Of a stretch of 64,000 bases of DNA, positions 38,349 to 46,545 are shown in pieces; within the stretch, counting starts at the first letter, position 1; each line of letters starts with the position of its first letter. The notes below the pieces were generated by a model that was given only the letters and a program-made list of their open reading frames with translations, was not told the origin of the DNA and made no database searches. The DNA is from Nocardia nova NBRC 15556. GTDB lineage: Bacteria; Actinomycetota; Actinomycetes; Mycobacteriales; Mycobacteriaceae. The stretch is taken from the NCBI RefSeq assembly GCF_001613005.1, contig NZ_BDBN01000006.1, forward strand, positions 124,001-188,000, in the 5' to 3' direction. The translations under genes were made by a program, and so were the position numbers.

Positions 38349-38522
38349 ATGTGTAGTCCCGTTCGATGCAGGGTGTGCGGCAAGACGACGTGGTCCGGTT
38401 GCGGTCGGCACGTCGCTCGGGTCCGGGCCGCCGTTCCGGCCGACCAATGGTGCGCCGGCCATCCGGCATCCGCCCAGGACGGCTCGTCGCGTCGGCTGTT
38501 TCGCAAGTGGGCAGGCCGCTGA
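38349..38522 (+). CDS. Small CxxC protein of 57 aa, probable zinc-binding, conserved actinobacterial type
   Basis: An ATG at 38349 with an upstream GGAAAAGG ribosome-binding site opens a 57-codon frame. It begins MCSPVRCRVCGKTTWSGCGR and continues with His21, a further Cys and His near residues 35-38, and a basic, Trp-containing tail. The clustered CxxC, WxGCGxH and CxxH pattern resembles a widespread uncharacterised actinobacterial small-protein family (recalled from memory, not searched) and suggests a structural zinc site. The frame is short, but the motif spacing and ribosome-binding site make chance unlikely. It lies 24 bp after the AhpD-like gene and may be read from the same promoter. 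Function unknown. Confidence 0.75.
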   Translation: MCSPVRCRVCGKTTWSGCGRHVARVRAAVPADQWCAGHPASAQDGSSRRLFRKWAGR

Positions 38523-38605
38523 AGCGGCTCACGCGTAGTCTCCGACCTCTGTCACCAGCCGTTTTGGTGTTTCCCGTGCGGTTGCGTAGGGTTGTCCCTG
38601 CCCGA

Positions 38606-38679
38606 CGCGGGGTGGAGCAGCTCGGTAGCTCGCTGGGCTCATAACCCAGAGGTCGCAGGTTCAAATCCTGTCCCCGCTA
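38606..38679 (+). tRNA. tRNA-fMet (initiator, CAT anticodon)
   Basis: The 74-nt cloverleaf has acceptor arm CGCGGGG paired with CCCCGC and a C1/T72 mismatch. The anticodon stem is CTGGG/CCCAG, giving three G-C pairs beside a CTCATAA loop, and the T-arm contains GGTTCAAATCC. The C1 mismatch and the three G-C pairs are the two initiator hallmarks. CCA is not encoded; CTA follows A73. A strong hairpin comes just downstream. Confidence 0.95.
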
Positions 38680-38684
38680 CTACA

Positions 38685-38720
38685 GAGGGCGGTCCTGACC
38701 AGAGGTTCAGGGCCGCCCTC
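38685..38720 (+). terminator. Terminator hairpin after tRNA-fMet
   Basis: Arms 38685-38698 and 38707-38720 form a 14-bp stem with one G-U wobble around an 8-nt loop, beginning 5 nt after the mature tRNA end. A short mixed tract with CTCTT follows. Confidence 0.75.
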
Positions 38721-38838
38721 GACTCTTGCCGGGGTTGTCGGCATCGAATTCGACATCACGCGGAACCACGATGAACGTGGCATGAGCCGGCACCGGGCGT
38801 GGCACAGCCACGAACTCGAGTTCTGTCCGGGCTTCCGA

Positions 38839-39684
38839 TCAGCTCAGCGATGTGGGCCGGGTGGGCTCGATGTAGCGGGTGGCTAGGGTGGCAAGAATTC
38901 GCTGGTAGGACGAGCCGAGGATGCGGACGAGGAGGTCGCTCACGTGGGCGTCGGCGCCGACGAGGATCTTGGCCTTGCCCTTGGCCGTTCCGTCCAGGAT
39001 GACGCGGGCCGCCTTCTCGGGGGTGGTGCGAGCGAGGCGGTCGAACAGCTGGACGAGGTGCTGCAGCTCCTCGGGGTTGGTGCCGGTGGCCTTCGTCGCG
39101 ATGGCGGTGCGAACGCCGCCGGGGTGCACGCTGGACACGGTGACCGGATGTCCGGCGGTGAGCATTTCCTGGCGTAGCGATTCGGTGAAACCTCGAACAG
39201 CGAATTTGGCCGCGTTGTAGGCACTTTGAGTGGGAACGGCGAACAGGCCGAAGACGCTCGAGGTGTTGGCGATGCGGCCGTCGCCGGAGGCGATCAGGTG
39301 TGGCAGGAACGCCTTGGTGCCGTGCACGACACCCCAGTAGTCGACATCGAGGACGCGGGACAGATCTTTGATGTCGCTGTTCTCGACGGTACCGACGAAA
39401 CCGATTCCGGCGTTGTTGAATACGTCGTGCACGGCCCCGAACCGCGCGAGGACGGTCTCGGCAAACCGCAGCATCTGTTCGTATTCGGCGACGTCGAGGA
39501 CGGCTGTCTCCACTCGGGCGTTGTAGGCGAAGCATCGGGCAGCGGTTTCGGCGAGCTCTTCGGCGTCGAGGTCGCACAATGCCAGGTGTGCGCCGCGGCG
39601 GGCGAGTTCGATTGCGAGGCTGCGACCCATTCCTGATGCGGCGCCGGTGACGACGGCGACGCGGCCGCGGTAAGGCTCGGACAT
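38839..39684 (-). CDS. Short-chain dehydrogenase/reductase (SDR)
   Basis: This 281-aa classical SDR has TGAASGMGRS for the dinucleotide (residues about 13-22), an NNAG motif, Ser in NTSSVFG and the YxxxK pair in YNAAK. The acidic residue in LCDLDAEE after beta-2 favours NAD(H). The start at 39684 is preferred over longer frames because a GGAG sits 6 nt upstream and the Rossmann fold begins immediately. The roughly 30-residue C-terminal extension after the core is typical of the SadH-like SDRs found beside flavin monooxygenases in mycobacteria. It is the last gene of a leftward operon (esterase, unknown, SDR, SDR). A role in alcohol/ketone interconversion next to the divergent Baeyer-Villiger-type enzyme is inferred. 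Confidence 0.92.
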   Translation of the reverse strand: MSEPYRGRVAVVTGAASGMGRSLAIELARRGAHLALCDLDAEELAETAARCFAYNARVETAVLDVAEYEQMLRFAETVLARFGAVHDVFNNAGIGFVGTVENSDIKDLSRVLDVDYWGVVHGTKAFLPHLIASGDGRIANTSSVFGLFAVPTQSAYNAAKFAVRGFTESLRQEMLTAGHPVTVSSVHPGGVRTAIATKATGTNPEELQHLVQLFDRLARTTPEKAARVILDGTAKGKAKILVGADAHVSDLLVRILGSSYQRILATLATRYIEPTRPTSLS

Positions 39685-39771
39685 GATTCTCCGGTAAGAG
39701 TTTCGGTGGTGGGTACGAAGGCGATTGCAGGTGGTCGGTGCGGCATCGGGGGTCCGCACCGACCGCGGAAA

Positions 39772-40578
39772 TCAACTGTCGATGCGGTTCAGGTAGGCGC
39801 GGCGCCGCTGCTGGTCGTACCGGCCGGGTTCGCGACCGACGAATCGGCGCTTGACCGCGCGCAGAGCCGTCTCGGGAATACCTTGTTCGACGGTGCCCAT
39901 CGGAGCGAGCCATCGTGGGATCGTCACTTCGGCACGCCGGTGGCGAACGGTATCGGCGATCGCCTCGCCCACTTCCGCGGGGTGCAAGGTGGGTTGCAGT
40001 TTCAGGTTCACCCCCGATGTCAGTTCGGTGTGCACGGCGGCGGGCATCACGGTGGTGACGGTGACGCCGGTGCCGTCGAGTTCGGCGCGGACCGCGCGGG
40101 ACAGCGCGCCGACGGCGAATTTCGAGGCGCAGTAGACCGCCGCGCCCGGGGTAGTGACCTTGGCGGCCATGGACGCGACATTGACGATGTGGCCGCGTCC
40201 GCGCGCGACCATTCCCGGCAAAGCCAGACTCATGCCATTGATCACCCCGCCGACATTGATGGCGATCTCGCGGTGGTGCCCGGCCAGGTCCAGCTCGAGG
40301 AAGGGTGCCAGGCGCATGATGCCCGCGTTGTTGACCAGTACGTCGACGGGACCGGTTTCGGTGGCGGCGTTCAAGAATTCGGCGAAGCTGCCCGGATCGG
40401 TGACGTCGAGTTGGGCGGCGTGTCCGCCGATCTCGGCGGCGGTCGCCTCGGCCACGGGAAGGTCGATATCGCCGATCCAGACCTGGGCGCCGCGCGCGGC
40501 GAGCGCGATGGCGGTGGCGCGGCCGATTCCGCGTGCCCCGCCGGTGACGCAGGCGACCGTCCCGTCCAGTCGCATCAT
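39772..40578 (-). CDS. Short-chain dehydrogenase/reductase (SDR)
   Basis: This 268-aa classical SDR shows TGGARGIGRA (residues about 12-21), Asp in IGDIDLP suggesting NAD(H), NNAG, the catalytic Ser in NVASMAA and YCASK. Its start overlaps the stop of the upstream unknown gene by 4 bp, so the two are coupled. The protein differs clearly from the next SDR in the operon and is not a recent duplicate. It likely oxidises or reduces a hydroxyl or keto group on the substrate handled by the esterase and flavin monooxygenase of the locus. The substrate cannot be read from the sequence. Confidence 0.92.
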   Translation of the reverse strand: MMRLDGTVACVTGGARGIGRATAIALAARGAQVWIGDIDLPVAEATAAEIGGHAAQLDVTDPGSFAEFLNAATETGPVDVLVNNAGIMRLAPFLELDLAGHHREIAINVGGVINGMSLALPGMVARGRGHIVNVASMAAKVTTPGAAVYCASKFAVGALSRAVRAELDGTGVTVTTVMPAAVHTELTSGVNLKLQPTLHPAEVGEAIADTVRHRRAEVTIPRWLAPMGTVEQGIPETALRAVKRRFVGREPGRYDQQRRRAYLNRIDS

Positions 40579-41252
40579 CGGTTCGTCTCCCGCAGCGGTG
40601 CGCGCAGCGCGAAGTAGCCGATGACCCGGATCTCGCCGGTTCGCGAACCCATCAGTGCGCGGCCCAGATACACCCCGGGCACCAGTTCGACGAGTTCATC
40701 GCGAACTCGTTCGATGGGCACGATCCTCGAACGGGGGTTGCCGAGCGCTGGGTCGGTGTAGGTGACCGCCGCGACCTGAACGAACGGTGCGAGCGAAGCA
40801 CGTTCTACGCGATAGCCGAAGCGGAAACCCTGGTAGACCGCACTCGTCCGGACCCAGCCGCTGTACCGCGGCACCGCGGCCCGTAACGCGAGGTAGGCGA
40901 TGCGGTTCAGGCGGTTGTACCCGGTCGCGGTGGCGGCGTCGAAACTCTTGCCCACCCACCCGGGTTCGACGGCGACTACCGGATTGAGCAGAGCCGCTTC
41001 CGGAATCCCGAACAACTTGCCCGCGATCATCCCCTCGTAGTCGCCGTCCAACTGTGGGGCCGTGCCTTGGGCGAACAGAGCTGCCAACAGCTCACGGTCG
41101 TCGGTGTCGGCCGCCCCTCGCAGATAGTCCCAGCACGCTGCGGCGGCGCGTGCCGGTGCCGAACCGGCCAGTTCACGCAGCTCCCCGAGCAGCGATGTCG
41201 GTTGTCTGCGGGCAGCGCCGGAGCTGCGGCGGGATGAGGTTCCAGTAGTCAT
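40575..41252 (-). CDS. Hypothetical protein, 225 aa
   Basis: I do not recognise this family. The frame runs further upstream, but the start at 41252 is chosen for its AGAAAGGA ribosome-binding site and because the upstream extension (out to 41669) is Arg/Pro-rich shadow of the esterase. The protein has a basic Ser/Arg-rich N-terminus, an Ala-rich helical stretch (about residues 25-60) and a mixed alpha/beta remainder with several aromatic residues. There is no signal peptide, clear membrane span or recognised catalytic motif. It is translationally coupled to the downstream SDR (4-bp overlap) and starts 20 bp after the esterase, so it belongs to the same operon and probably acts on the same substrate. 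Confidence 0.8.
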   Translation of the reverse strand: MTTGTSSRRSSGAARRQPTSLLGELRELAGSAPARAAAACWDYLRGAADTDDRELLAALFAQGTAPQLDGDYEGMIAGKLFGIPEAALLNPVVAVEPGWVGKSFDAATATGYNRLNRIAYLALRAAVPRYSGWVRTSAVYQGFRFGYRVERASLAPFVQVAAVTYTDPALGNPRSRIVPIERVRDELVELVPGVYLGRALMGSRTGEIRVIGYFALRAPLRETNR

Positions 41253-41272
41253 CGAGATTCCTTTCTGAAGTG

Positions 41273-42256
41273 TCAGGCCGCTGCCGAGGAGGCTGCGGTC
41301 CGGACGTGCTCGCGGATGAAGCGGGCGATTTCCGCGGTGAGTTGCCTGCTTTCGGGCAGGTACGGGAACACCACCGGGAAGGCGTGGATCTGGCCGTACC
41401 AGATGTGCAGTTCGCACGGCACACCTGCCGCGTCGAGGCCGGCGGCCATGACTTCGGAATCCAGGCGCAGGAACTCGTCGTCGCAGGCGGCCAGCAGGGT
41501 CGGGGGTAGGACGCGGAGGTCGCCGTTGACCGGCGACAGCGCTGTATCGATGCGGCCGTCGCGGGCACAGCCGAGTTCGGCGATGCGCGTGAATGCCGCG
41601 GTGGGCAGATATGCCTCGGTCATCGCATTGTGGTGTGCGAGTTTGGCGGTGAGGTCGAGGTCGAGCCACGGGCTCAGCGCGACCACCGCCGCCGGGGCCG
41701 GCAATTGCTCGCCGGCGACCCCGAGCGCGGTGCTCAGCGCGAGGAATCCGCCTGCCGAATCCCCGGCGAAGACGACCGATTCGCTACCGACGCCGTGGTC
41801 GAGGAGCCACCGGTAGGCGGCCAGGCAGTCGCGCACCGACTCCGGAACCGTGGCCTCGGGCAGATAGCGGTAGCGCACCTGCACGACCGGCAACCCCGTG
41901 GCCCGCGACAATTCAGCGACCAGGCGACGGTGTGTGTGCAAGCCTCCGGCGACGAAACCGCCGCCGTGGAAATACAGCACCGCGCCTGCGCCGAACCCGT
42001 CCGGCGCCTCGGCTGCGCGCACGATCTCACAGCGCACCGTCGTCGTTGTCACCGCTTCGACCCGCACAGGGGTGCGGACACACAGTGCTCGGGATCCGAG
42101 GTCGACAAGCCCTCCGACGCGTATCGCGAGCGGAGAGATCGGTACCCGGCGCAGTGCCGGTCGTACCAGCTCGCGCACTGCGGCCGTCGCCAGCTGCGAG
42201 CGCACGCTGGGGTGACGGGAGTGGGCACCGAAATGGTGACGTCGCATGAGTGGCAT
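41273..42256 (-). CDS. Alpha/beta-hydrolase, hormone-sensitive-lipase-type esterase
   Basis: This 327-aa protein carries the HSL-family oxyanion motif HGGG (in YFHGGGFVAGG, about residues 97-107) and the nucleophile in GDSAGG (about 165-170), with a late GQIHAFP His and the Asp in the preceding ACDDEFL region. Such enzymes hydrolyse short or medium acyl esters or lactones. A GAGAGG ribosome-binding site supports the start. It is the first gene of the leftward operon and its promoter contains the TetR operator at 42324-42342. Beside a Baeyer-Villiger-type monooxygenase it would fit the classic ketone, ester, alcohol plus acid sequence (inference). The mycobacterial mymA-lipR-sadH locus has a similar gene mix. 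Confidence 0.92.
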   Translation of the reverse strand: MPLMRRHHFGAHSRHPSVRSQLATAAVRELVRPALRRVPISPLAIRVGGLVDLGSRALCVRTPVRVEAVTTTTVRCEIVRAAEAPDGFGAGAVLYFHGGGFVAGGLHTHRRLVAELSRATGLPVVQVRYRYLPEATVPESVRDCLAAYRWLLDHGVGSESVVFAGDSAGGFLALSTALGVAGEQLPAPAAVVALSPWLDLDLTAKLAHHNAMTEAYLPTAAFTRIAELGCARDGRIDTALSPVNGDLRVLPPTLLAACDDEFLRLDSEVMAAGLDAAGVPCELHIWYGQIHAFPVVFPYLPESRQLTAEIARFIREHVRTAASSAAA

Positions 42257-42323
42257 GGCAGCACCTCTCTGAGAAGGCGGTTCCGAGCAGCGGCGGGGCG
42301 GCCGGACGAGGAAGATGAAGCGA

Positions 42324-42352
42324 GCGTTTCATGTTGAAACGCCTGATGTCAA
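42324..42352. promoter_or_regulatory. TetR operator 1 with overlapping leftward -35 box
   Basis: A perfect inverted repeat, GCGTTTCA-TGT-TGAAACGC (42324-42342), lies between the divergent esterase and TetR genes. A TTGACA -35 box for the leftward operon reads on the minus strand at 42352-42347, 4 nt from the repeat, so a bound repressor would block initiation. A close relative of the repeat lies in front of the flavin monooxygenase. Confidence 0.75.
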
Positions 42353-42398
42353 TACGTGCTCGGCGGTCCGTGTCTCGGCGCGGTGAGAGGATCGGCTG

Positions 42399-43025
42399 AT
42401 GAGCTCTCCGAAGCTGTGGCGCGGGCAGACCCTGAAGGATCGCTCGCTGGACCGCCGCGAACAGATGCTGGACGTGGGCGAAGAATTGCTCGGCACCGGC
42501 GGGGTATCGGCGGTGACGACCCGCGCGGTGATGCGGCAGACCAATCTCAGTCCGCGCTACTTCTACGAAACCTTCGACAGCCGTGAGGATCTCATCATCG
42601 CGGTGTACGACAGGGTCGAATCCCGGCTGTTCGAACGGATGCGCGGCGTCCGCACCGCCGACGGGCTACGCGCGGCGATCCGCGAGATCTTCGAGATCTG
42701 CGCGCAATACTTCGAGGAGGATCCCGGCCGTGCGCGCATCCTGCTGCGCGAACCGCTCGCCGACGACACCTTGCGCCGGCACAGTGCCGACCGCGCTCCG
42801 ACATTTCTGCGAATGCTCATTCCGGTTCTCGGCGCCGAAGCCGGTGCGATCGTCCCTGCCGACGAGGAAGCTCTCGCGATCGCGGCCACGGCCCTGAGTG
42901 GCAGCCTCGTGTCGTTGTATCTCGAATGGGTCGACGGGCGGCTGTCGGTCAGTCGGGAACGACTCGCCACCGCTGCGGTGGCAACAGTATTCGCCCAGCT
43001 CGAGGCGGTGCGGCAACACGACTGA
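42399..43025 (+). CDS. TetR/AcrR-family transcriptional regulator
   Basis: This 208-aa regulator has an N-terminal HTH (about residues 15-65, with GVSAVTTRAVMRQ and the recognition-helix segment SPRYFYETF) followed by a helical ligand-binding domain. GAGAGGA precedes the ATG. It lies between the leftward esterase operon and the rightward flavin monooxygenase, and related operator sequences occur in both intergenic regions (42324-42342 and 43067-43085). It therefore probably represses both transcription units and itself, as EthR represses ethA. The inducer is likely the ketone or lipid substrate (inference). Confidence 0.92.
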   Translation: MSSPKLWRGQTLKDRSLDRREQMLDVGEELLGTGGVSAVTTRAVMRQTNLSPRYFYETFDSREDLIIAVYDRVESRLFERMRGVRTADGLRAAIREIFEICAQYFEEDPGRARILLREPLADDTLRRHSADRAPTFLRMLIPVLGAEAGAIVPADEEALAIAATALSGSLVSLYLEWVDGRLSVSRERLATAAVATVFAQLEAVRQHD

Positions 43026-43036
43026 GGCGATGGGGC

Positions 43037-43085
43037 TTGACAATGCGCGGCCGTAAGTTGAAACATGCGTTTCAAGATGAAGCGC
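43037..43085 (+). promoter_or_regulatory. Flavin monooxygenase promoter with TetR operator 2
   Basis: A consensus TTGACA -35 box lies at 43037-43042. The 19-bp sequence GCGTTTCAAGATGAAGCGC at 43067-43085 matches the reverse complement of operator 1 at 17 of 19 positions. A further TTGAAAC/GTTTCAA inverted repeat (43058-43064 and 43069-43075) overlaps it, giving stacked half-sites. This implies the same repressor acts on both promoters. Confidence 0.7.
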
Positions 43086-43124
43086 GCGTTACCGCTTACT
43101 GCTTCCCGGAAGGACTCCTCGACC

Positions 43125-44651
43125 ATGACCGTCGACCTCATTGCACCGCAGCACCGCGACAAGCGCACTCCGCCGGACCGGCATATCGTGATCGTCGGTG
43201 CCGGAATAGCCGGCATCGGAATGGCGATCACCCTGCGCCGCAATGGAATCGACAACTTCACCGTGCTCGAGCGGGCCGGTGATATCGGCGGTGTCTGGCG
43301 TGACAACGTCTATCCCGGAGTCGGTGCCGATGTGCCGTCCTTCAGCTACCAGTTCTCGTTCGAGAAGAACCCCGGCTGGTCGCGACTGTTTCCGAAGGGC
43401 GAGGAGATCAAGCGCTACCTCGACCGCTGCGTCGAGAAATACGACATCGCGCGGCACATCGAACTCGGCACAGAAGTGCTCGAACGTCGTTGGTCCGAAG
43501 ACGAGCGCGTCTGGTATGTGCACACCAACCACGGCGAGTTCACCAGCCGCTATGTCATCAGTGCTCTCGGTCCCTTCGTCAATCCTCGCACTCCCTCCAT
43601 TCCGGGGCTCGAGGATTTCACCGGCATCGTCATGCGATCTCAGCAGTGGGATCACCGCCAGGACCTGACGGCTCGACGAGTCGCGGTCATCGGCACCGGC
43701 GCCAGCGCGGTACAACTGGTCCCGAAAGTCGCCGAAACCGCGGCACACCTCACCGTCTTCCAGCGTCGCCCCATCCACGTATTGCCCAAACTCGACATCC
43801 CCGTCCCCGGCCCGCTGCAGCGCGTGATCGCCGCCGTCCCCGGTAGCCAGGACGCACTGCGACTCGCCTTCACGGCCCAGGTCGAGGTGCTGCTCGTCGC
43901 GGTCGCGGCCTACGGTAAATCGGTCGCACCGCTGGCGCGCGGGCTCTCCGCCGCGAGCCGGGCGCTGCTGTTCGCTCAGGTCCGCGATCCCGGACTGCGG
44001 GAAAAGCTCACGCCCGACTACGATTTCGGCTGCAAACGCCCCAGTGTGTCCAACGCCTGGTACCGCACGTTCACTCGTGACAACGTCAGTCTCGTCACCG
44101 AGCCCATCGATCGCATCACCCCGACCGGCGTCCGCACCGTCGACGGCGCCGAGCACCCTGTCGACGTCCTCGTCCTGGCTACGGGCTTCCATTTCGCTCA
44201 CGAACCGATCAACTACCGGATCTCCCCGGTGCAGACCAGCGATGGATTCGACCTCGCGGACTTCTTCGAAACCGAAGCCCTGCAGTCCTACGAAGGCGTC
44301 AGTCTCCCCCAACTGCCCAATGCCTTCTCGCTGTTCGGTCCCTATTCCTGGTCGGGCGGCTCGTATCACGTCATGGTCGAGACGCAGGCCAATCACATCA
44401 TCCGGGTCCTGCGCGAAGCCGAGCGCCGCGGCGCCGATCGGGTAGCCGTGCGGCCCGAGGCCAACGCCCGCTTCCTGGCGTTCGTTCGCGCGCGGGCCGA
44501 CAATTCGCTGCTCGCGATCAGCAACTGCGCATCAGCCAACAGCTACTACTTCGACCATCACGGCGACTTCAGCTCCTTGCGCCCCACTACCGGACTGCAA
44601 GCCTGGTGGACCAGCCGCACCTTCCCCCTCGACGATTACGCCTACAACTAG
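43125..44651 (+). CDS. FAD-dependent monooxygenase, Baeyer-Villiger/FMO type
   Basis: This 508-aa protein has an FAD Rossmann motif GAGIAG near the N-terminus, an NADPH Rossmann motif GTGASA in the middle, and the tail ATGF motif of flavin monooxygenases. The start at 43125 is chosen over ATG 43065 because GGAAGGA lies 10 nt upstream and the earlier ATG falls inside the operator. In the BVMO fingerprint FxGxxxHxxxW, the segment reads FTGIVMRSQQW, so the conserved His is Arg171. The size and layout match MymA/EthA-type enzymes, which oxygenate ketones or sulfur and nitrogen compounds. It stands alone on the plus strand, controlled by the TetR operator, and probably works with the divergent esterase and SDRs. 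Confidence 0.9.
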   Translation: MTVDLIAPQHRDKRTPPDRHIVIVGAGIAGIGMAITLRRNGIDNFTVLERAGDIGGVWRDNVYPGVGADVPSFSYQFSFEKNPGWSRLFPKGEEIKRYLDRCVEKYDIARHIELGTEVLERRWSEDERVWYVHTNHGEFTSRYVISALGPFVNPRTPSIPGLEDFTGIVMRSQQWDHRQDLTARRVAVIGTGASAVQLVPKVAETAAHLTVFQRRPIHVLPKLDIPVPGPLQRVIAAVPGSQDALRLAFTAQVEVLLVAVAAYGKSVAPLARGLSAASRALLFAQVRDPGLREKLTPDYDFGCKRPSVSNAWYRTFTRDNVSLVTEPIDRITPTGVRTVDGAEHPVDVLVLATGFHFAHEPINYRISPVQTSDGFDLADFFETEALQSYEGVSLPQLPNAFSLFGPYSWSGGSYHVMVETQANHIIRVLREAERRGADRVAVRPEANARFLAFVRARADNSLLAISNCASANSYYFDHHGDFSSLRPTTGLQAWWTSRTFPLDDYAYN

Positions 44652-44749
44652 CAATCCGGCCTTGCGCAGGCTCGAAAGATACTCCCCGTGTCATGAGATC
44701 GAATCGGCAATCCCGACGACGTGTTGATCCGGCGCCACATTTCGAGCGT

Positions 44750-44766
44750 TGCGGCCGCCGGCCGCA
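44750..44766. terminator. Hairpin between convergent monooxygenase genes
   Basis: TGCGGCC-GCC-GGCCGCA forms a 7-bp stem with a 3-nt loop, lying directly next to the stop of the leftward FAD monooxygenase. The 115-bp gap between the two convergent genes otherwise shows nothing recognisable. Confidence 0.5.
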
Positions 44767-46332
44767 CTAGCCGCCGATCGGAGTTTCCGACGGAACACCG
44801 GGCGTCACGGGTGCGCCGAACCAGAGCTGCAGTGCGGCGCGCAGGCCGGACTCCGCGGTGTCCGCGGGTTCGCCGACGGTCGCGGCCCAGGCTATGTGCG
44901 CATCGGGGCGGATGAGGAGGGCGTCGGCGGTCCGATCGGCGGTCTCGGCGGTGCGAATCTCGATGCGGTGTCCCCATTCTCGTGCCGCCGCGCGCAGCTC
45001 CGGCCGTCCGGCGAGATCGAGCAGGACGGGCCGTGCGTCGTGCAGCAGCGTCGCGACGTCGGTGCTGCCCTCGCCGGTGCGCAGGGCCAGGTTGGGTGCG
45101 AAGGTGCCGGTCGCGGCGTGGCCGTTCGGGTTCGGCAGCTCATAGCGGATATCGGCGCCGGCGATGAGGGCGCCCATGCGCCGCAGGGGCTGATCGTCGG
45201 TGAGGAGCTCCTGAAAGACCGCCCGCAGCGCCTCGGCCGCCGGGTCGTGCCCACGCCGCAGCGCCACCTGCGCACGGGTGTGCAGCATGGTGCGCGCCGC
45301 CGCGAAATACCGTTCGTCGTGGTAGCTGTCCAGCAGTCCGTCCGGCGCCCAGCCCTGGACTTCGGCGGCCAGCTTCCACGCCAGGTTGACCGCGTCCAGC
45401 ATGCCGGCGTTGAGGGCCACGCCCGTGGCCGGGAACAGATGGGCCGCATCGCCGGCCAGCAGGATCCGGCCCTCGCGACAGCGTTCGGCCTGCCGGGCCT
45501 TGAAGGTGAAACGTGACAGCCGATGCGTCTGTGCCACAGGGAGTTCCGCGCCGAGCACGCGGCGGATGCTGTCCTGCAGTTCGGTGACGGTCAGCGGTAC
45601 GTCGTCGTCGTATTCGACGGACTCGTCCTCGATCGTGTAGACCGACAACACCTCCGACGTGGGTGAGCCGCCCATCCCGAACAGCCCGCGGTCGGTCCGC
45701 GTGAAACCCGTCCTGATGGTTCCGAAACCGTCGACGTCGAGGTCGCCGTTGTCGTGCCGGGTCACCGAATCGGGCACCGTGATCTGGGCCAGCCGGTTGA
45801 CCTCCGGATAGACGGTGCCGGGAAACGGAATTGCGGCCAGCTCGCGAATCCGGCTGCGGGCGCCGTCGCAGCCCACGAGGTAGCGGGCGGTGACCCGATA
45901 GGTGCCGTCCGGGCCCCGCACGTGGGCGGTGACCGCGTCGGTGCCCTGCGTCACGTCCAGCACCTGATGTCCGCGCCGGATGTCGACGCCGAGTTCATCG
46001 GCGCGTTCGCCGAGCACCCGCTCGAGCTGCTGTTGCGGCAGCGGCAAGGCGTGCATCGGCGACTCGGCGAGCCCGGTGAGGTCCACATGGACACCGCCGA
46101 ACGGGAACCGCGGAGCCGGTATCGGGTCGGTGCAGGCCGCTTCGAACCGGTCCAGCAGGCCCCGGTAGCGCAACAACTCGAGAATCTGCCCGCCGAGCCC
46201 ACCGGCCTTCGGAGTGTCGCGGGGTCGCGGTTGCCGTTCCAGCACCAGCGGCCGGACTCCGGCCGCCTGCAGTTCGGCGGCCAGCATCAGACCGGTCGGG
46301 CCCGCGCCCACGATGATCACGTCGGTATGCAT
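44767..46332 (-). CDS. FAD-dependent aromatic/polyketide monooxygenase (PheA/TfdB type)
   Basis: This 521-aa class A flavoprotein hydroxylase shows GAGPTG near the N-terminus, the DG motif (GCDGARSRIR, about residues 150-160) and GDAAHLFPATG (about 280-290), the three FAD/NADPH motifs of the para-hydroxybenzoate hydroxylase fold. A C-terminal thioredoxin-like domain (about 390-521) makes it the long PheA/TfdB class that includes polyketide tailoring hydroxylases. The start at 46332 is used because the Rossmann beta-strand begins two residues later. It diverges from a TetR regulator, with a palindromic operator between them, so inducible expression is likely. Whether it degrades an aromatic compound or tailors a natural product cannot be told from the sequence; it is not co-directional with the PKS. 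Confidence 0.92.
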   Translation of the reverse strand: MHTDVIIVGAGPTGLMLAAELQAAGVRPLVLERQPRPRDTPKAGGLGGQILELLRYRGLLDRFEAACTDPIPAPRFPFGGVHVDLTGLAESPMHALPLPQQQLERVLGERADELGVDIRRGHQVLDVTQGTDAVTAHVRGPDGTYRVTARYLVGCDGARSRIRELAAIPFPGTVYPEVNRLAQITVPDSVTRHDNGDLDVDGFGTIRTGFTRTDRGLFGMGGSPTSEVLSVYTIEDESVEYDDDVPLTVTELQDSIRRVLGAELPVAQTHRLSRFTFKARQAERCREGRILLAGDAAHLFPATGVALNAGMLDAVNLAWKLAAEVQGWAPDGLLDSYHDERYFAAARTMLHTRAQVALRRGHDPAAEALRAVFQELLTDDQPLRRMGALIAGADIRYELPNPNGHAATGTFAPNLALRTGEGSTDVATLLHDARPVLLDLAGRPELRAAAREWGHRIEIRTAETADRTADALLIRPDAHIAWAATVGEPADTAESGLRAALQLWFGAPVTPGVPSETPIGG

Positions 46333-46545
46333 TCCACTCCTGTTCCGGCCGTTTCCGGCCGGTCGAACGATTCGGACATCCGGCACTGTCGGCCGTTACC
46401 GGGCCCCGTGCCTGCCGTGCCGGGGCCACCCGCCCTTGGAATTGGTGACTGTGCGCGGAGGCACGGGGCGTGTGACGAAGCGCCGTTGGTCGGCCTGGGC
46501 AGGGAAGGTGGTGTGGTGCTTTCGCATATCGTTACCGCCTCAGGT

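Noticed and set aside
38606..38720. tRNA-fMet as an integration site for a genomic island
   Set aside because: No integrase gene or second copy of the tRNA 3' end was found in the window, so there is no positive evidence of integration.
38592..38774. 60-codon open frame over the tRNA
   Set aside because: It is the translation of the tRNA gene and its terminator, a common annotation artefact.
43065..44651. ATG 43065 as start of the flavin monooxygenase
   Set aside because: It falls inside the operator-like repeat and has no ribosome-binding site; ATG 43125 has GGAAGGA and the expected N-terminus.
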